This document shows, in pieces, positions 48,456 to 60,088 of a stretch of 64,000 bases of DNA. The notes under the pieces are model-generated. The model was given only the letters and a program-made list of their open reading frames with translations, made no database searches and had not been told where the DNA came from. A program made the position numbers and the translations under genes. This DNA comes from Rickettsiaceae bacterium (GTDB lineage: Bacteria > Pseudomonadota > Alphaproteobacteria > Rickettsiales > UBA1997): NCBI GenBank assembly GCA_021323225.1, contig JAJTCH010000003.1, positions 1-64,000 on the forward strand, written 5' to 3'. Positions within the stretch are counted from its first letter, which is position 1, and each line of letters starts with the position of its first letter.

Positions 48456-50189
48456 TTACTTTTCTTCTTTAGCTTTTTCTGCGTTTGATTCTTGCAATGC
48501 TTCACCCAATATGCTGCCTAGATTTGAGCCGCTGGATTCTTCATTATCAGAATAGATATAGGATTCTTGTTCGTCAGATTCCATATCTTTGATAGAAAGC
48601 AACATCTTGCCAGTTACATTGTTAAACAAGATAACTTTAGCTTCGATGCGATCGCCAACTTCAAATTTTTCAGTCTTTTGATCTTGCTTGTTTTTACTGA
48701 CATCAAGTCTCTTGATAATTGCTTTTAAGCCAATATCAAGCTCAACTTCTATAAAATCTTTCTTAACATTGACAACTACGGAGGAAACTACCAAGCCAGG
48801 AACGATTTTTTCAAGATCAGCTTTGAAATTTGCATTTTCGAGTTGTTTGATGCCAAGTGAAATGCGTTCTTTTTCATAATTACTTCCAAGAACCATAACT
48901 TTAATTTTTTCGTCTTTCTTGTAGGTTTTCATTAATTCTTCGCCATTTCCTGTCCAAGAAATATCTGAAACGTGAACTAATCCGTCAACGCCACTATCAA
49001 AACCAATGAATAAGCCAAATTCAGTGTAGTTTTTGATTGTTCCTTCGACAATATCGCCAACAAAATGGCTTTCAGAAAAGCTTTGCCAAGGATTTTTGTC
49101 GCATTGTTTCATGCCCAACGAGATGCGGTGGTTTTTGGAATCGATATCCAAAATCATAACCTGAACTTCTTGTCCGGAAGATAGGAATTTATTTGGTGTA
49201 AGATTGTTTTTAAACCAGCTCATTTCAGAAACATGGACTAAGCCTTCAATGCCATTCTCAATTTCAACGAAAGCGCCGTAAGTAGCGATATTGGTAACTT
49301 TACCTTTAACTACGCTGCCAACCGGATAGCGGTTTTCAATTGATTGCCAAGGATTATCTTGTAGTTGTTTCATACCAAGAGAAACTCTCTTAGTGCTTTC
49401 ATCATATTTAATGATTTGAACTTTAACTTGCTGGCCAACGCTTAGAACTTCGGAAGGGTGGCGAACGCGGCACCAGGAGATGTCAGTTAAATGCAATAGA
49501 CCATCGAAACTTCCAAAATCAATAAAGGCACCGTAATCAGTGATGTTTTTAACTGTACCTTCCATAACATCACCAATTTTGATGGTTGATAGAACTTCCG
49601 ATCTTTCTTTGTCTCTTTGTACTTCTAATATTGCTCTTCTAGAAACAACTACGTTACCTCTAACATCGTCAATTTTAAGGACTAATAATTTTTCAACTTT
49701 GCCAATTAGGAAAGTGTCGTCAGATAAAAGCATGGTATCAACTTGGCTTCTAGGCAAGAAGGCAATAATACCGTCAAGCTCAACGGCATAACCACCCTTA
49801 ACTTTGCCAAGAACTTTACCTTCAATGATGGTTTTATCTTCTAAACATTGTTTTAGGAAATTCCAGTTATTGTATTTTCTAGCATTGTCTCTGCTGATTA
49901 ATAGATCACCTTTTTTATTTTCTAGTCTTTCTAGCATTACATCGACAACATCACCTTCTTCTATATTGCCGTCAGATCTGAATTCTGTTAAAGGAACATA
50001 TCCGATTGACTTAGCTCCAATATCAACTGCGACACCTTTGTCGCTAATGCCAACAACTACACCTTTAACGACGGTGCCTTCTTTTAGAACCTGACAGTCC
50101 TTTTCATATTCCGCCAATAGCTCGGCAAAATTTTCTTTTAGGATGAATTGATTTTCTAGTTCTTGATTGGTTGCTTGATTTTTGGTCAT
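48456..50189 (-). CDS. rpsA: 30S ribosomal protein S1
   Basis: The 577-residue protein is built of successive S1 RNA-binding domains, with repeated G-x-V-x3-T/D-x-G-A/V-F/I-V-x-I/F units such as VKNITDYGAFIDFGSFDGLL and VTNIATYGAFVEIENGIEGL, each followed by HVSEMSW or HLTDISW. S1 recruits mRNA to the 30S subunit. The last 40 residues are acidic and serine-rich. It lies between mltG and sppA; cmk and ihfB, frequent neighbours, are absent. Confidence 0.96.
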   Translation of the reverse strand: MTKNQATNQELENQFILKENFAELLAEYEKDCQVLKEGTVVKGVVVGISDKGVAVDIGAKSIGYVPLTEFRSDGNIEEGDVVDVMLERLENKKGDLLISRDNARKYNNWNFLKQCLEDKTIIEGKVLGKVKGGYAVELDGIIAFLPRSQVDTMLLSDDTFLIGKVEKLLVLKIDDVRGNVVVSRRAILEVQRDKERSEVLSTIKIGDVMEGTVKNITDYGAFIDFGSFDGLLHLTDISWCRVRHPSEVLSVGQQVKVQIIKYDESTKRVSLGMKQLQDNPWQSIENRYPVGSVVKGKVTNIATYGAFVEIENGIEGLVHVSEMSWFKNNLTPNKFLSSGQEVQVMILDIDSKNHRISLGMKQCDKNPWQSFSESHFVGDIVEGTIKNYTEFGLFIGFDSGVDGLVHVSDISWTGNGEELMKTYKKDEKIKVMVLGSNYEKERISLGIKQLENANFKADLEKIVPGLVVSSVVVNVKKDFIEVELDIGLKAIIKRLDVSKNKQDQKTEKFEVGDRIEAKVILFNNVTGKMLLSIKDMESDEQESYIYSDNEESSGSNLGSILGEALQESNAEKAKEEK

Positions 50190-50328
50190 AACTTAAAAAG
50201 CCTTTGCGGCCGGGGTTGGGGTTGATAAAATTTGTAAAAAAGGATGGGCAATTCTATGGATATGTTTTTAAAATACAATCATCAATTCTTGTGTTGCAGA
50301 TGCTTCTATTAACAGGCTATTTTGAAGG

Positions 50329-51339
50329 TTAGTTAGGATTGGCAACAACTCCCTTTTCTTTCAAAATTTGATAATATCTTGCAACATAGGCATTGTGGTC
50401 TTTGATGTTGGAAGAGAAGTTATGTCCGCCACCAACGCCACTAGCTACAAAATAAAGATAGTCAGTGCTAGGAGGATTTAAAACTGCTTTGATAGATTCA
50501 ATGCCTGGGTTGCAAATTGGTCCAGGTGGCAATCCATAAATATGATAAGTGTTGTATTTGGAAGTATTGTTGATGTCACTTTTTCTAATGGGTCTTTCCA
50601 GGGCTTTATTGCCAAGGGTGAAGGAATAAACAATTGTTGGATCTGATTGTAATTTCATACCTTTTCTAAGGCGATTTATAAAGACTGAAGCTACTTTGCC
50701 GCGTTCTGATGCAATACCGGATTCCTTTTCAACAATTGAAGCAAGAATGATTGCTTCAAACTTATTTTTGAGTGGAATTGATTGGTCCCTTTTTTCCCAT
50801 AACTCATCAATGGTTTTTTGCATGTCAGCTTGCATTCTTCTAAGAGTTGCCAGCTTAGTATCATTGTAAGAATAAAAATATGTTTCCGGCAATAAAGAAC
50901 CTTCCGGAACATTTTCTTGTATGTCGCCGATTAGGCCATAGGAATTGTGAATAATTTTTAGGGCAGAATTTGTGCTCAGTCCTTCAGCAATAGTAACCTT
51001 GCGGAAAGAGACATAGCCCTTAATCATCTTGTGCAGAATTTTGTAATAAGAGAGGTTTTTCTCAAAGAAATATTCCCCATATCTAACTGTTGGATCGCGT
51101 CCTTTAACTAGCTGAGAAACATAGAGAAATGCGTTAGGGCTGCGGATAATCTTCTCTTGGTGAAGTTTTTCAACCACTTTCCTAAAGGTTAGGCCATTTT
51201 CAATAATGAATTTTTTATCCTGTTTGTGATAATTATTTGGCGCATTAAAATACATTATCAGGGATAATATAGTGACCAAAAACGCAAAAACCGAAAGCGA
51301 AAAAAATACACAGATATTTTTTATAATTTTCTTAAACAT
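50329..51339 (-). CDS. mltG: Endolytic murein transglycosylase MltG
   Basis: The 336-residue protein has an N-terminal membrane anchor (about 8-30), a LysM-like linker region and the YceG catalytic domain with the glutamate in IILASIVEKESG, followed by VASVFINRLRKGMKLQSDPTI and the YNTYHIYGLPPGPICNPG block. MltG cuts nascent glycan strands and ends their growth. fabF lies 43 bases upstream on the same strand, a conserved pairing in alphaproteobacteria. Confidence 0.95.
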   Translation of the reverse strand: MFKKIIKNICVFFSLSVFAFLVTILSLIMYFNAPNNYHKQDKKFIIENGLTFRKVVEKLHQEKIIRSPNAFLYVSQLVKGRDPTVRYGEYFFEKNLSYYKILHKMIKGYVSFRKVTIAEGLSTNSALKIIHNSYGLIGDIQENVPEGSLLPETYFYSYNDTKLATLRRMQADMQKTIDELWEKRDQSIPLKNKFEAIILASIVEKESGIASERGKVASVFINRLRKGMKLQSDPTIVYSFTLGNKALERPIRKSDINNTSKYNTYHIYGLPPGPICNPGIESIKAVLNPPSTDYLYFVASGVGGGHNFSSNIKDHNAYVARYYQILKEKGVVANPN

Positions 51340-51382
51340 TAATGGTTTGGGCCTTTTTAAGATTATTATAGATTCGCTTTAG

Positions 51383-52651
51383 CTAGACTTTTCTGAATAC
51401 CAAGCAAGCGTTGGTTCCGCCGAAGCCGAAGGAATTAGAAAGAGCAACATCAAATGCTTTTTCTTTGGCAATTTTTGGAGTTAGGTCAAGGTCGCAAGAA
51501 TCTGAAGGATTCTCTAAGTTCAAAGTTGGTGGGATTATTCCATCTCTGATAGAAAGTAGACTGAATATTGCTTCAACAGCACCAGCCGCACCAAGTAAGT
51601 GGCCGATAGAAGATTTTGTGGAAGAAACAGAGAGTTTGTAAGCGGCATCACCGAAAACTTTTTTAATGCCATTGATTTCAATCTCATCACCAAGTGGTGT
51701 AGAAGTGCCATGCGCGTTGATATATCCAACATCAGACGGATTTACTTTTGCGTGATGCAGTGCCATTTTCATAGCATAGGTAGCGCTGCGTCCGTTCATT
51801 TCTGGTGCGGTGATATGATGGGCATCGCCAGATAGACCATAGCCGATAACTTCTCCATAAATTTTAGCGCCGCGTTTTTTAGCGTGCTCATATTCTTCTA
51901 ACACAACTATTCCAGCGCCTTCGCCCATAACGAAACCATCGCGGGCTTTGTCCCAAGGTCTGGAACCAGCACTTGGATTATCGTTAAAACTGGTTGATAA
52001 AGCTCTAAGTGCAGCAAAACCACCAACGCCAATTTCGCAAACTGTAGATTCAGCGCCGCCGCAAACCATTACGTCAACATCGCCATATTCAATCATTCTA
52101 GCGGAATCGCCAATAGCGTGACTTCCGGTTGCACAAGCAGTAACAACGCATTGGTTTGGGCCCATAAAGCCATATTTTATTGAGATATGGCCGGAAGCTA
52201 GATTAGCTAAGCTGGCAGGAATAAAGAATGGGCTAATTTTTTTGGCGCCTTTCTCTTTAACAAATAAAGTTGTTCTCTCAATTAAAGGTAAACCCCCAAT
52301 CCCTGAGCCAACCATAACGCCGGTTCTAAATTGATCTTCTTCAGTGGTTGGTTTCCAGCCGGAATCCTCAACCGCTTCAATAGCTGCAGCAATTGCAAAA
52401 TGGATGAAGCGATCCATCTTTTTTTGTTCCTTCGGATCAATGAATTTATTTACATCAAATTCTCCTTCGCCAGTTCCATCTTTAACTTGTCCTGCAATCT
52501 TGCATGGAATATCAGTGCTATCTACATCAAAAGCAGTGATTTTGCCGAGGCCGGAATCTCCTTGAATGATTCTTTCCCAGGTTTTTATGGCGCCGCAGGC
52601 AAGGGGAGTAACAGCTCCAATGCCGGTTACAACAACTCTTCTTTTAGTCAT
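51383..52651 (-). CDS. fabF: 3-oxoacyl-ACP synthase II
   Basis: The 422-residue condensing enzyme elongates fatty acids. The Cys-His-His triad is visible: C173 in CVVTACATGSH, the histidine in INAHGTSTPLGD and that in SSIGHLLGAAGAVE. The C-terminal SNSFGFGGTNA loop is intact. It diverges from sdhA across a 123-base gap and precedes mltG. Confidence 0.98.
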   Translation of the reverse strand: MTKRRVVVTGIGAVTPLACGAIKTWERIIQGDSGLGKITAFDVDSTDIPCKIAGQVKDGTGEGEFDVNKFIDPKEQKKMDRFIHFAIAAAIEAVEDSGWKPTTEEDQFRTGVMVGSGIGGLPLIERTTLFVKEKGAKKISPFFIPASLANLASGHISIKYGFMGPNQCVVTACATGSHAIGDSARMIEYGDVDVMVCGGAESTVCEIGVGGFAALRALSTSFNDNPSAGSRPWDKARDGFVMGEGAGIVVLEEYEHAKKRGAKIYGEVIGYGLSGDAHHITAPEMNGRSATYAMKMALHHAKVNPSDVGYINAHGTSTPLGDEIEINGIKKVFGDAAYKLSVSSTKSSIGHLLGAAGAVEAIFSLLSIRDGIIPPTLNLENPSDSCDLDLTPKIAKEKAFDVALSNSFGFGGTNACLVFRKV

Positions 52652-52774
52652 GATTGGTAGCTATAGTTAGATCTAAAAAATTGGAGGTGTTTTTTTACAA
52701 TAGCTAATTATATTTTGAAAGTTTTTTATCAAATTATTTCGTTGCTGATATTGTATCCAATTAGTAGGAATGAC

Positions 52775-54610
52775 ATGCTGGGGCAGGGCAATACAAGCCA
52801 AATCTTACCTCAGAGCAAGACACATTTCATAAGTCAAAAAAACATCAAAAAGAGGGATTTCCAGGTAATCATTATCGGTGCCGGTGGTGCTGGGCTAATG
52901 TCTGCTTTATCTTGCGTTGAAAATGGCATTAAAGATGTGGCTGTTATCAGCAAAGTTTTTCCAACCCAAAGCCATACAGTTGCAGCAAAAGGCGGAATTA
53001 ATGCCGCGCTTGGCAATATCACCAAAGACGATTGGCAGTGGCATTGCTACGATACAATAAAAGGTGCGGATTATTTGGCAGATCATGATGCGGTTGAATT
53101 AATGTGTAAAGCGGCTGCACAAACGGTGATAAATTTAGAAAATATCGGAGTAATATTCTCTAGAAATCTAGAAGGAAAAATTGACCAAAGAATTTATGGC
53201 GGGCAAAAAACTGATTTCGGGCAAGGTGAATTAGCTCACCGCGCTTGTTTTTCAAAGGACAATACCGGACACACAATTTTGCACACAATTTATCAGCAAT
53301 GTCTAAAAAAAGGCGTCAAATTTTTTAGCGAATATTTTGTCACTGACTTGCTGATGTCAGGTAAAAAGCAGTGTCTAGGTGCGGTTGCCATAGATTTAAG
53401 CAGTGGAGAAATAAATAATTTCAAATCAAAAATCACTATTCTTGCAACTGGCGGTTATAGCCAAATTTATCAAAACACCACTTCATCAGATATTTGTACG
53501 GGAGACGGTAATGCTTTTATTTTAAAAGACGGATTGCAATTGCAAGATATGGAATTTGTACAATTTCACCCAACCAGTCTTTACGGAACTGGTTTGTTGA
53601 TTTCCGAAGCCGCAAGAGGTGAGGGTGGTTATTTGATAAATGCAAAAGGTGAAAAATTCATGAGCAAATATGCTCCAAATTATGGCGATTTAGCCTCGCG
53701 TGATGTCATCTCAAGGGCAATTGCCACCGAAATTTATGAAGGCCGCGGCTGCGGAGAAAATAAAGATCAAGTCCATTTAGTGATTAGCCATTTGGGTGAA
53801 AAAAAGATCAGAGAAAAAATTCCAACAGTTTTAGAAATTGCTAAATCTTTTGCTAAAATTGATGCTCTCACGCAACCAATTCCAATTGCTCCGGCAGCGC
53901 ATTACACAATGGGCGGCATTCCAACCAATATCAATTGCCAAGTTTTGTTTGATAATGATGTTATAGAAGGCTTGATGGCAATTGGCGAAGCGGCTTGCGT
54001 TTCAGTTCATGGAGCTAATCGTTTAGGCTGCAACTCGCTTTTAGATATTTTAGTATTTGGTGATTTATCCGGTAAAATAGCGGCTTCGGAGCTTAACAAA
54101 AATTGCTTAGATGAAGCAAATATAACTGAAATTATTGATTCAAAACTTAAAAGAATTGAAACAATTTTGCAGCAAAAAGGAGATCAATCCTCATTTTCAA
54201 TCAAGACAAAATCCAAAATTATTGTCGAAAAATTTGTTGGTGTTTTCAGAAATAAAGAATTGCTTGGGGAAGGTTTGTCAGAGCTTCTGCGCCTTAAAGA
54301 CCAGCTTGAATTTGTAGAAATAAAAAACAAAAATTTATTATGGAATGATGAGTTAGTTGAGTTTTTCCAGACCGAAAATCTGCTTTTGCAATCAATTGCC
54401 ACAGCCTACTCTGCCTTGCGGCGTGAAGAAAGCCGTGGTGCTCATTTACGGGAAGATTTTTTAAATCGTGATGATAAAAATTGGTTAAAACATAGTTTGG
54501 TCAGCTTTGACATTACCAATAACAATTTTGACTTTAAGACTAAAGAAGTTATGGTGAAGCCAATTGGCGATAGTCTAGCCATCATTCTTCCTGAAGAACG
54601 CAAATACTAA
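52775..54610 (+). CDS. sdhA: SdhA-like flavoprotein (succinate dehydrogenase), orphan
   Basis: The 611-residue protein shows the FAD dinucleotide fold VIIIGAGGAGLMSA, the flavinylated histidine motif SHTVAAKGGI, the active-site blocks QFHPTSLYGTGLL, SEAARGEGGYL and LASRDVISRA, and the C-terminal SRGAHLREDFLNRDDKNW. These fit SdhA rather than NadB or soluble fumarate reductase. ATG 52775 follows an AGGAA site; an upstream TTG at 52715 is less likely. An unusual polar N-terminal extension of about 28 residues precedes the fold. sdhB, sdhC and sdhD are not adjacent. Confidence 0.88.
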   Translation: MLGQGNTSQILPQSKTHFISQKNIKKRDFQVIIIGAGGAGLMSALSCVENGIKDVAVISKVFPTQSHTVAAKGGINAALGNITKDDWQWHCYDTIKGADYLADHDAVELMCKAAAQTVINLENIGVIFSRNLEGKIDQRIYGGQKTDFGQGELAHRACFSKDNTGHTILHTIYQQCLKKGVKFFSEYFVTDLLMSGKKQCLGAVAIDLSSGEINNFKSKITILATGGYSQIYQNTTSSDICTGDGNAFILKDGLQLQDMEFVQFHPTSLYGTGLLISEAARGEGGYLINAKGEKFMSKYAPNYGDLASRDVISRAIATEIYEGRGCGENKDQVHLVISHLGEKKIREKIPTVLEIAKSFAKIDALTQPIPIAPAAHYTMGGIPTNINCQVLFDNDVIEGLMAIGEAACVSVHGANRLGCNSLLDILVFGDLSGKIAASELNKNCLDEANITEIIDSKLKRIETILQQKGDQSSFSIKTKSKIIVEKFVGVFRNKELLGEGLSELLRLKDQLEFVEIKNKNLLWNDELVEFFQTENLLLQSIATAYSALRREESRGAHLREDFLNRDDKNWLKHSLVSFDITNNNFDFKTKEVMVKPIGDSLAIILPEERKY

Positions 54611-54626
54611 TCTAACAAAATTTAAG

Positions 54627-57087
<2,461 letters not shown>

Positions 57088-57098
<11 letters not shown>

Positions 57099-57915
57099 TA
57101 ATTTTTCTAAATTAGCGATCATCGCCGGAAAAGGCGAATTGCCAAAAATGATCATCAAAAAATGCCAGGAACAACAGCGCAATTTTTTGGTAATTTTAAT
57201 TGCCGGCGAATCTAGCAATGCCGATTTTTTACAGTTTGACCACCATATAATCGGTTTTGGAGAAATTTCTAAAATCCTCAATATTTTAAAAACCAATAAT
57301 GTTAAGGAATTAGTTTTTGCCGGTGGTGTCACCAAGCCTTCAATGGCAGGTATGAAGGTTGATGCTAAAGGCGCAATTTTGCTTTCCAAAATTTTGGGAA
57401 ATAAATTTTTTGGTGATGATAATTTGCTTTCTACAATCATCAGTTTTTTTGAGAAGGAAGGTTTTGCAATTATTGGCGCTGACAAAATTATTGATGATCT
57501 GGTAGCAAAAAAAGGTGTGCTGGGAAATGCAAAACCGGATAGTGAAATGTTGAAAGATGTTGCAATCGGGCAAAATGCTTTACAAGTGATGTCTAGCCTT
57601 GATATTGGCCAGGCAATTGCGGTTCAACAAAAACAAATTATTGGCGTTGAAGCAATCGAAGGAACGGATGCTTTGATAAAAAGATGTGCAGATTTAGGTT
57701 TCAAACAAGGCTCAAAACCAGTTTTAGTGAAGATGAAAAAGAAAAACCAAAATACCAAAATTGATTTGCCCGCCCTTGGCGTTGATACAATAAAAAACCT
57801 TGCCCAGTGCGGTTTTGCCGGTATTGCTGTGCAGGAAAATTATTGTCTGATCATCAATCAAAAAGAAGTCATTAAATTGGCAGATGAGCTTGGAATATTT
57901 GTTATTGGGGTTTAG
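57088..57915 (+). CDS. lpxI: UDP-2,3-diacylglucosamine pyrophosphatase LpxI
   Basis: The 275-residue protein matches LpxI (DUF1009), which replaces LpxH in alphaproteobacteria and releases lipid X for lipid A. It begins KLAIIAGKGELPKMI, and has ELVFAGGVTKPSM, the FGDDNLLSTIISFFEKEGF block and the C-terminal GQAIAVQQKQIIGVEAIEGTD. Presence implies that the cell makes lipid A; no other lpx gene is in the window. It overlaps the SDR gene and abuts rnc. Confidence 0.93.
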
Positions 57916-58587
57916 ATGGATAAGTTAGAAAAGTTTTTACAAATCATTGGTTATCAGTTTAAAAATTCCTCTTTGCTAGAGGAAGCTTTGACTCATCCGA
58001 GCCTTTCTAAAACTAGCCATACTGCCAATTACCAAAGGCTAGAATTTTTAGGTGATGCTGTTTTAGGGATGGTGATTGCAGAAATTCTCATTAAAAAATA
58101 TCCAGCTGAAAATGAAGGCGCACTTTCTAGAAGACAAGCCCATCTTGTTTCCGGAGATGTATTATCGCAAGTTGCTCAAAATATTGGCATTAGCGAAGTT
58201 TTAAAATTATCGGAAGGAGAAAATATTATTGGTGGTAAAACCAATAAAAAGAATTTGGAAAATGCTTGCGAAGCGTTGATTGGCGCGATTTATCTTGATT
58301 CCGGTTTAGAAAGTTGCCAGGAATTTATTTTAAAAAATTGGCAAAAAATTATTGATGAAAATCAAACTCCTCCGCAAGATCCGGTTTCGTTGCTACAAGA
58401 AATAGTTCAATCTAAATCCAAAAAATCTCCGATTTACGATATAAAACAAACCGGCGGCAATAGCCACCAGCCGGTCTTTACCGCTACTTTAGAAATTGAC
58501 CAAAAACAATATAGCGCTCTTGGTTCTTCCAAAAAAGAAGCACAAAAAAATGCCGCCATCTTGGCACTCGACGATCTCAACTCTTAG
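57916..58587 (+). CDS. rnc: Ribonuclease III
   Basis: The 223-residue enzyme cuts double-stranded RNA in rRNA maturation. The signature LEFLGDAVLGMVIAEILIKK carries the catalytic Glu and Asp, and a second catalytic region is in NACEALIGAIYLDSG. The C-terminal dsRBD ends KKEAQKNAAILALDDL. Its stop codon (58585-58587) lies inside the left arm of the palindromic element that follows. It begins on the base after lpxI. Confidence 0.96.
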   Translation: MDKLEKFLQIIGYQFKNSSLLEEALTHPSLSKTSHTANYQRLEFLGDAVLGMVIAEILIKKYPAENEGALSRRQAHLVSGDVLSQVAQNIGISEVLKLSEGENIIGGKTNKKNLENACEALIGAIYLDSGLESCQEFILKNWQKIIDENQTPPQDPVSLLQEIVQSKSKKSPIYDIKQTGGNSHQPVFTATLEIDQKQYSALGSSKKEAQKNAAILALDDLNS

Positions 58588-58730
58588 AACCCAACCTCTA
58601 TTTCTACTAGGCTGGACGTAAATGAATGGTTTGCTGTGCTTCCGGTGCTCACGTACTGATGTACGCTGCCTCCGGTTCTCGCAAACCACTCATTTCCGTA
58701 TCATCCTAGCGAGATATAGGATGGGTTCTC
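58586..58730. repeat. Long imperfect palindromic element after rnc
   Basis: A 145-base palindrome: AGAACCCAACCT (58586-58597) pairs with AGGATGGGTTCT (58718-58729), CTAGG with CCTAG, AAATGAATGGTTTGC with GCAAACCACTCATTT, and a centre GTACTGATGTAC forms the tip. It resembles the palindromic intergenic elements of rickettsial genomes, including the conserved CTCACGTACTnATGTACGCT-like core. The outer arm overlaps the rnc stop codon. The remaining 30 bases to 58760 hold only a spacer. Confidence 0.75.
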
Positions 58731-58760
58731 GGAGCAATTGAATTTAATAAACTAAAAATT

Positions 58761-59939
58761 ATGCATCTAATCAAAATCAAAAAAGGGCAAGACAGGAAAA
58801 TTAATGCTGGCCATCCTTGGGTTTATTCTAATGAAATTGAACCCTCGCCAAGTCTTGCTGAAATTGGCTCTGGAGCTTTAGTTAAAGTTGTAAATTGCTT
58901 CGGAAATTTTTTGGGAACCGGTTATTATAATCGCCATTCTTTGATTGCAGTTCGCATCTTGAGCAGAACAGAAAATCAGGAAATTAATCAGAATTTTTTG
59001 GTGAAAAAAATTCAATCAGCTCTGGAAGTAAGACAGAAATTTTTTCCACAATCTTATTATCGCTTAATTCATTCCGAAGCCGATGGCTTACCAGGCTTGA
59101 TTATCGACCGCTTTGATAATTTGTTAGTTTTACAAATCGCAACTGCCGGAATGGAAAATTTGTTGGAATTATTAATTGCTGCCTTAAACACAATTTTTAC
59201 TGATGCGATCATTGCTCTCAGAAATGATATTCCAGCCAGAAAATTAGAAGGTTTGGAAGAATATGTAAAAATTGTTCAGAGCGAATTGCCAGAGAAAAAT
59301 ATTCTTATTGAAAATGGTTTGAAATTTTATTTTGATCCAATTGCAGGACAAAAAACCGGCTGGTTTTTTGATCAGGCGCAAAATCGTAAATTCATTTCCA
59401 CTCTTGCCAAAGACGCAGATATTTTGGATTGCTATTGTTATAATGGAGGCTTTGGGATCAATGCTGCAGCGGCGGAAGCTAAATCAGTCACTTTTGTGGA
59501 TTCTTCTGATTTGGCAATTAGCAATGTCCAAAAAAATATCGCACTTAATAATTTGAATGGTGATTGCAAATTTATTAACGGCAAAGTTTTTGATGAGTTA
59601 GAAAATCTGATTCAAGCCGGCAAAAAATTCCAAGTTGTGGTGCTTGATCCGCCCGCTTTTATCAAATCCAAAAAAGATTTTTTCACCGGCATCAAAGGCT
59701 ATGAAAAATTAACTAAAATTGCCGCTAAATTAGTGACGAAAGGTGGCTATTTATTTATCGCTTCTTGCTCTCACAATGCTGGTTTGCAAGACTTGATCAA
59801 GGCAACAGCGACTGGCATTGAAAAGGCTGGTAAAAATGCTAAAATAATCAGAATTTTCGGCGCCGGTTTTGATCACCCACTTCATCCGTTTTTACCGGAA
59901 AGTGAATATTTAAAATCGATAACTTATCAGATTTCTTAG
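58761..59939 (+). CDS. rlmI: Class I SAM-dependent rRNA methyltransferase, RlmI-like
   Basis: The 392-residue protein has an N-terminal PUA-like domain (GHPWVYSNEIE), a linker region GQKTGWFFDQAQNR, and a Rossmann methyltransferase with ILDCYCYNGGFGINAA (SAM-binding) and VLDPPAFIKSKK, the D/N-PP-x motif of cytosine-5 and related methyltransferases. The layout fits the RlmI/RlmK family that methylates 23S rRNA. The exact target base is inferred. It converges on the pepP gene across the inverted repeat. Confidence 0.88.
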   Translation: MHLIKIKKGQDRKINAGHPWVYSNEIEPSPSLAEIGSGALVKVVNCFGNFLGTGYYNRHSLIAVRILSRTENQEINQNFLVKKIQSALEVRQKFFPQSYYRLIHSEADGLPGLIIDRFDNLLVLQIATAGMENLLELLIAALNTIFTDAIIALRNDIPARKLEGLEEYVKIVQSELPEKNILIENGLKFYFDPIAGQKTGWFFDQAQNRKFISTLAKDADILDCYCYNGGFGINAAAAEAKSVTFVDSSDLAISNVQKNIALNNLNGDCKFINGKVFDELENLIQAGKKFQVVVLDPPAFIKSKKDFFTGIKGYEKLTKIAAKLVTKGGYLFIASCSHNAGLQDLIKATATGIEKAGKNAKIIRIFGAGFDHPLHPFLPESEYLKSITYQIS

Positions 59940-59992
59940 GTCTGGTTTATTGTTTTTTTCAATATTTTTTGATTTCCAAAATATCAATTTTT

Positions 59993-60085
59993 CTCGGTGT
60001 CATTCTGGCGAAAGCCAGAATCCATCTTTCATCGAGTTCGGTTTATAGTCCTCTGGATTCTGGCTTTCGCCAGAATGACACCGAG
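59993..60085. repeat. Perfect 32-bp inverted repeat with nested hairpins
   Basis: The arms 59993-60024 and 60054-60085 are exact reverse complements (CTCGGTGTCATTCTGGCGAA at the left start), 32 bases each, around a 29-base loop. Each arm contains its own hairpin, TTCTGGC-GAAA-GCCAGAA. The core GTCATTCTGGCGAAAGCCAG is a repeat known from many proteobacterial intergenic regions. It lies between convergent rlmI and pepP and may also stop transcription from both sides. Confidence 0.95.
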
Positions 60086-60088
60086 GAT

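Noticed and set aside
52775..54610. L-aspartate oxidase (NadB) or fumarate reductase
   Set aside because: SHTVAAKGGI, QFHPTSLYGTG and the C-terminal SRGAHLREDF-NRDDKNW block fit SdhA; the length is also that of SdhA.
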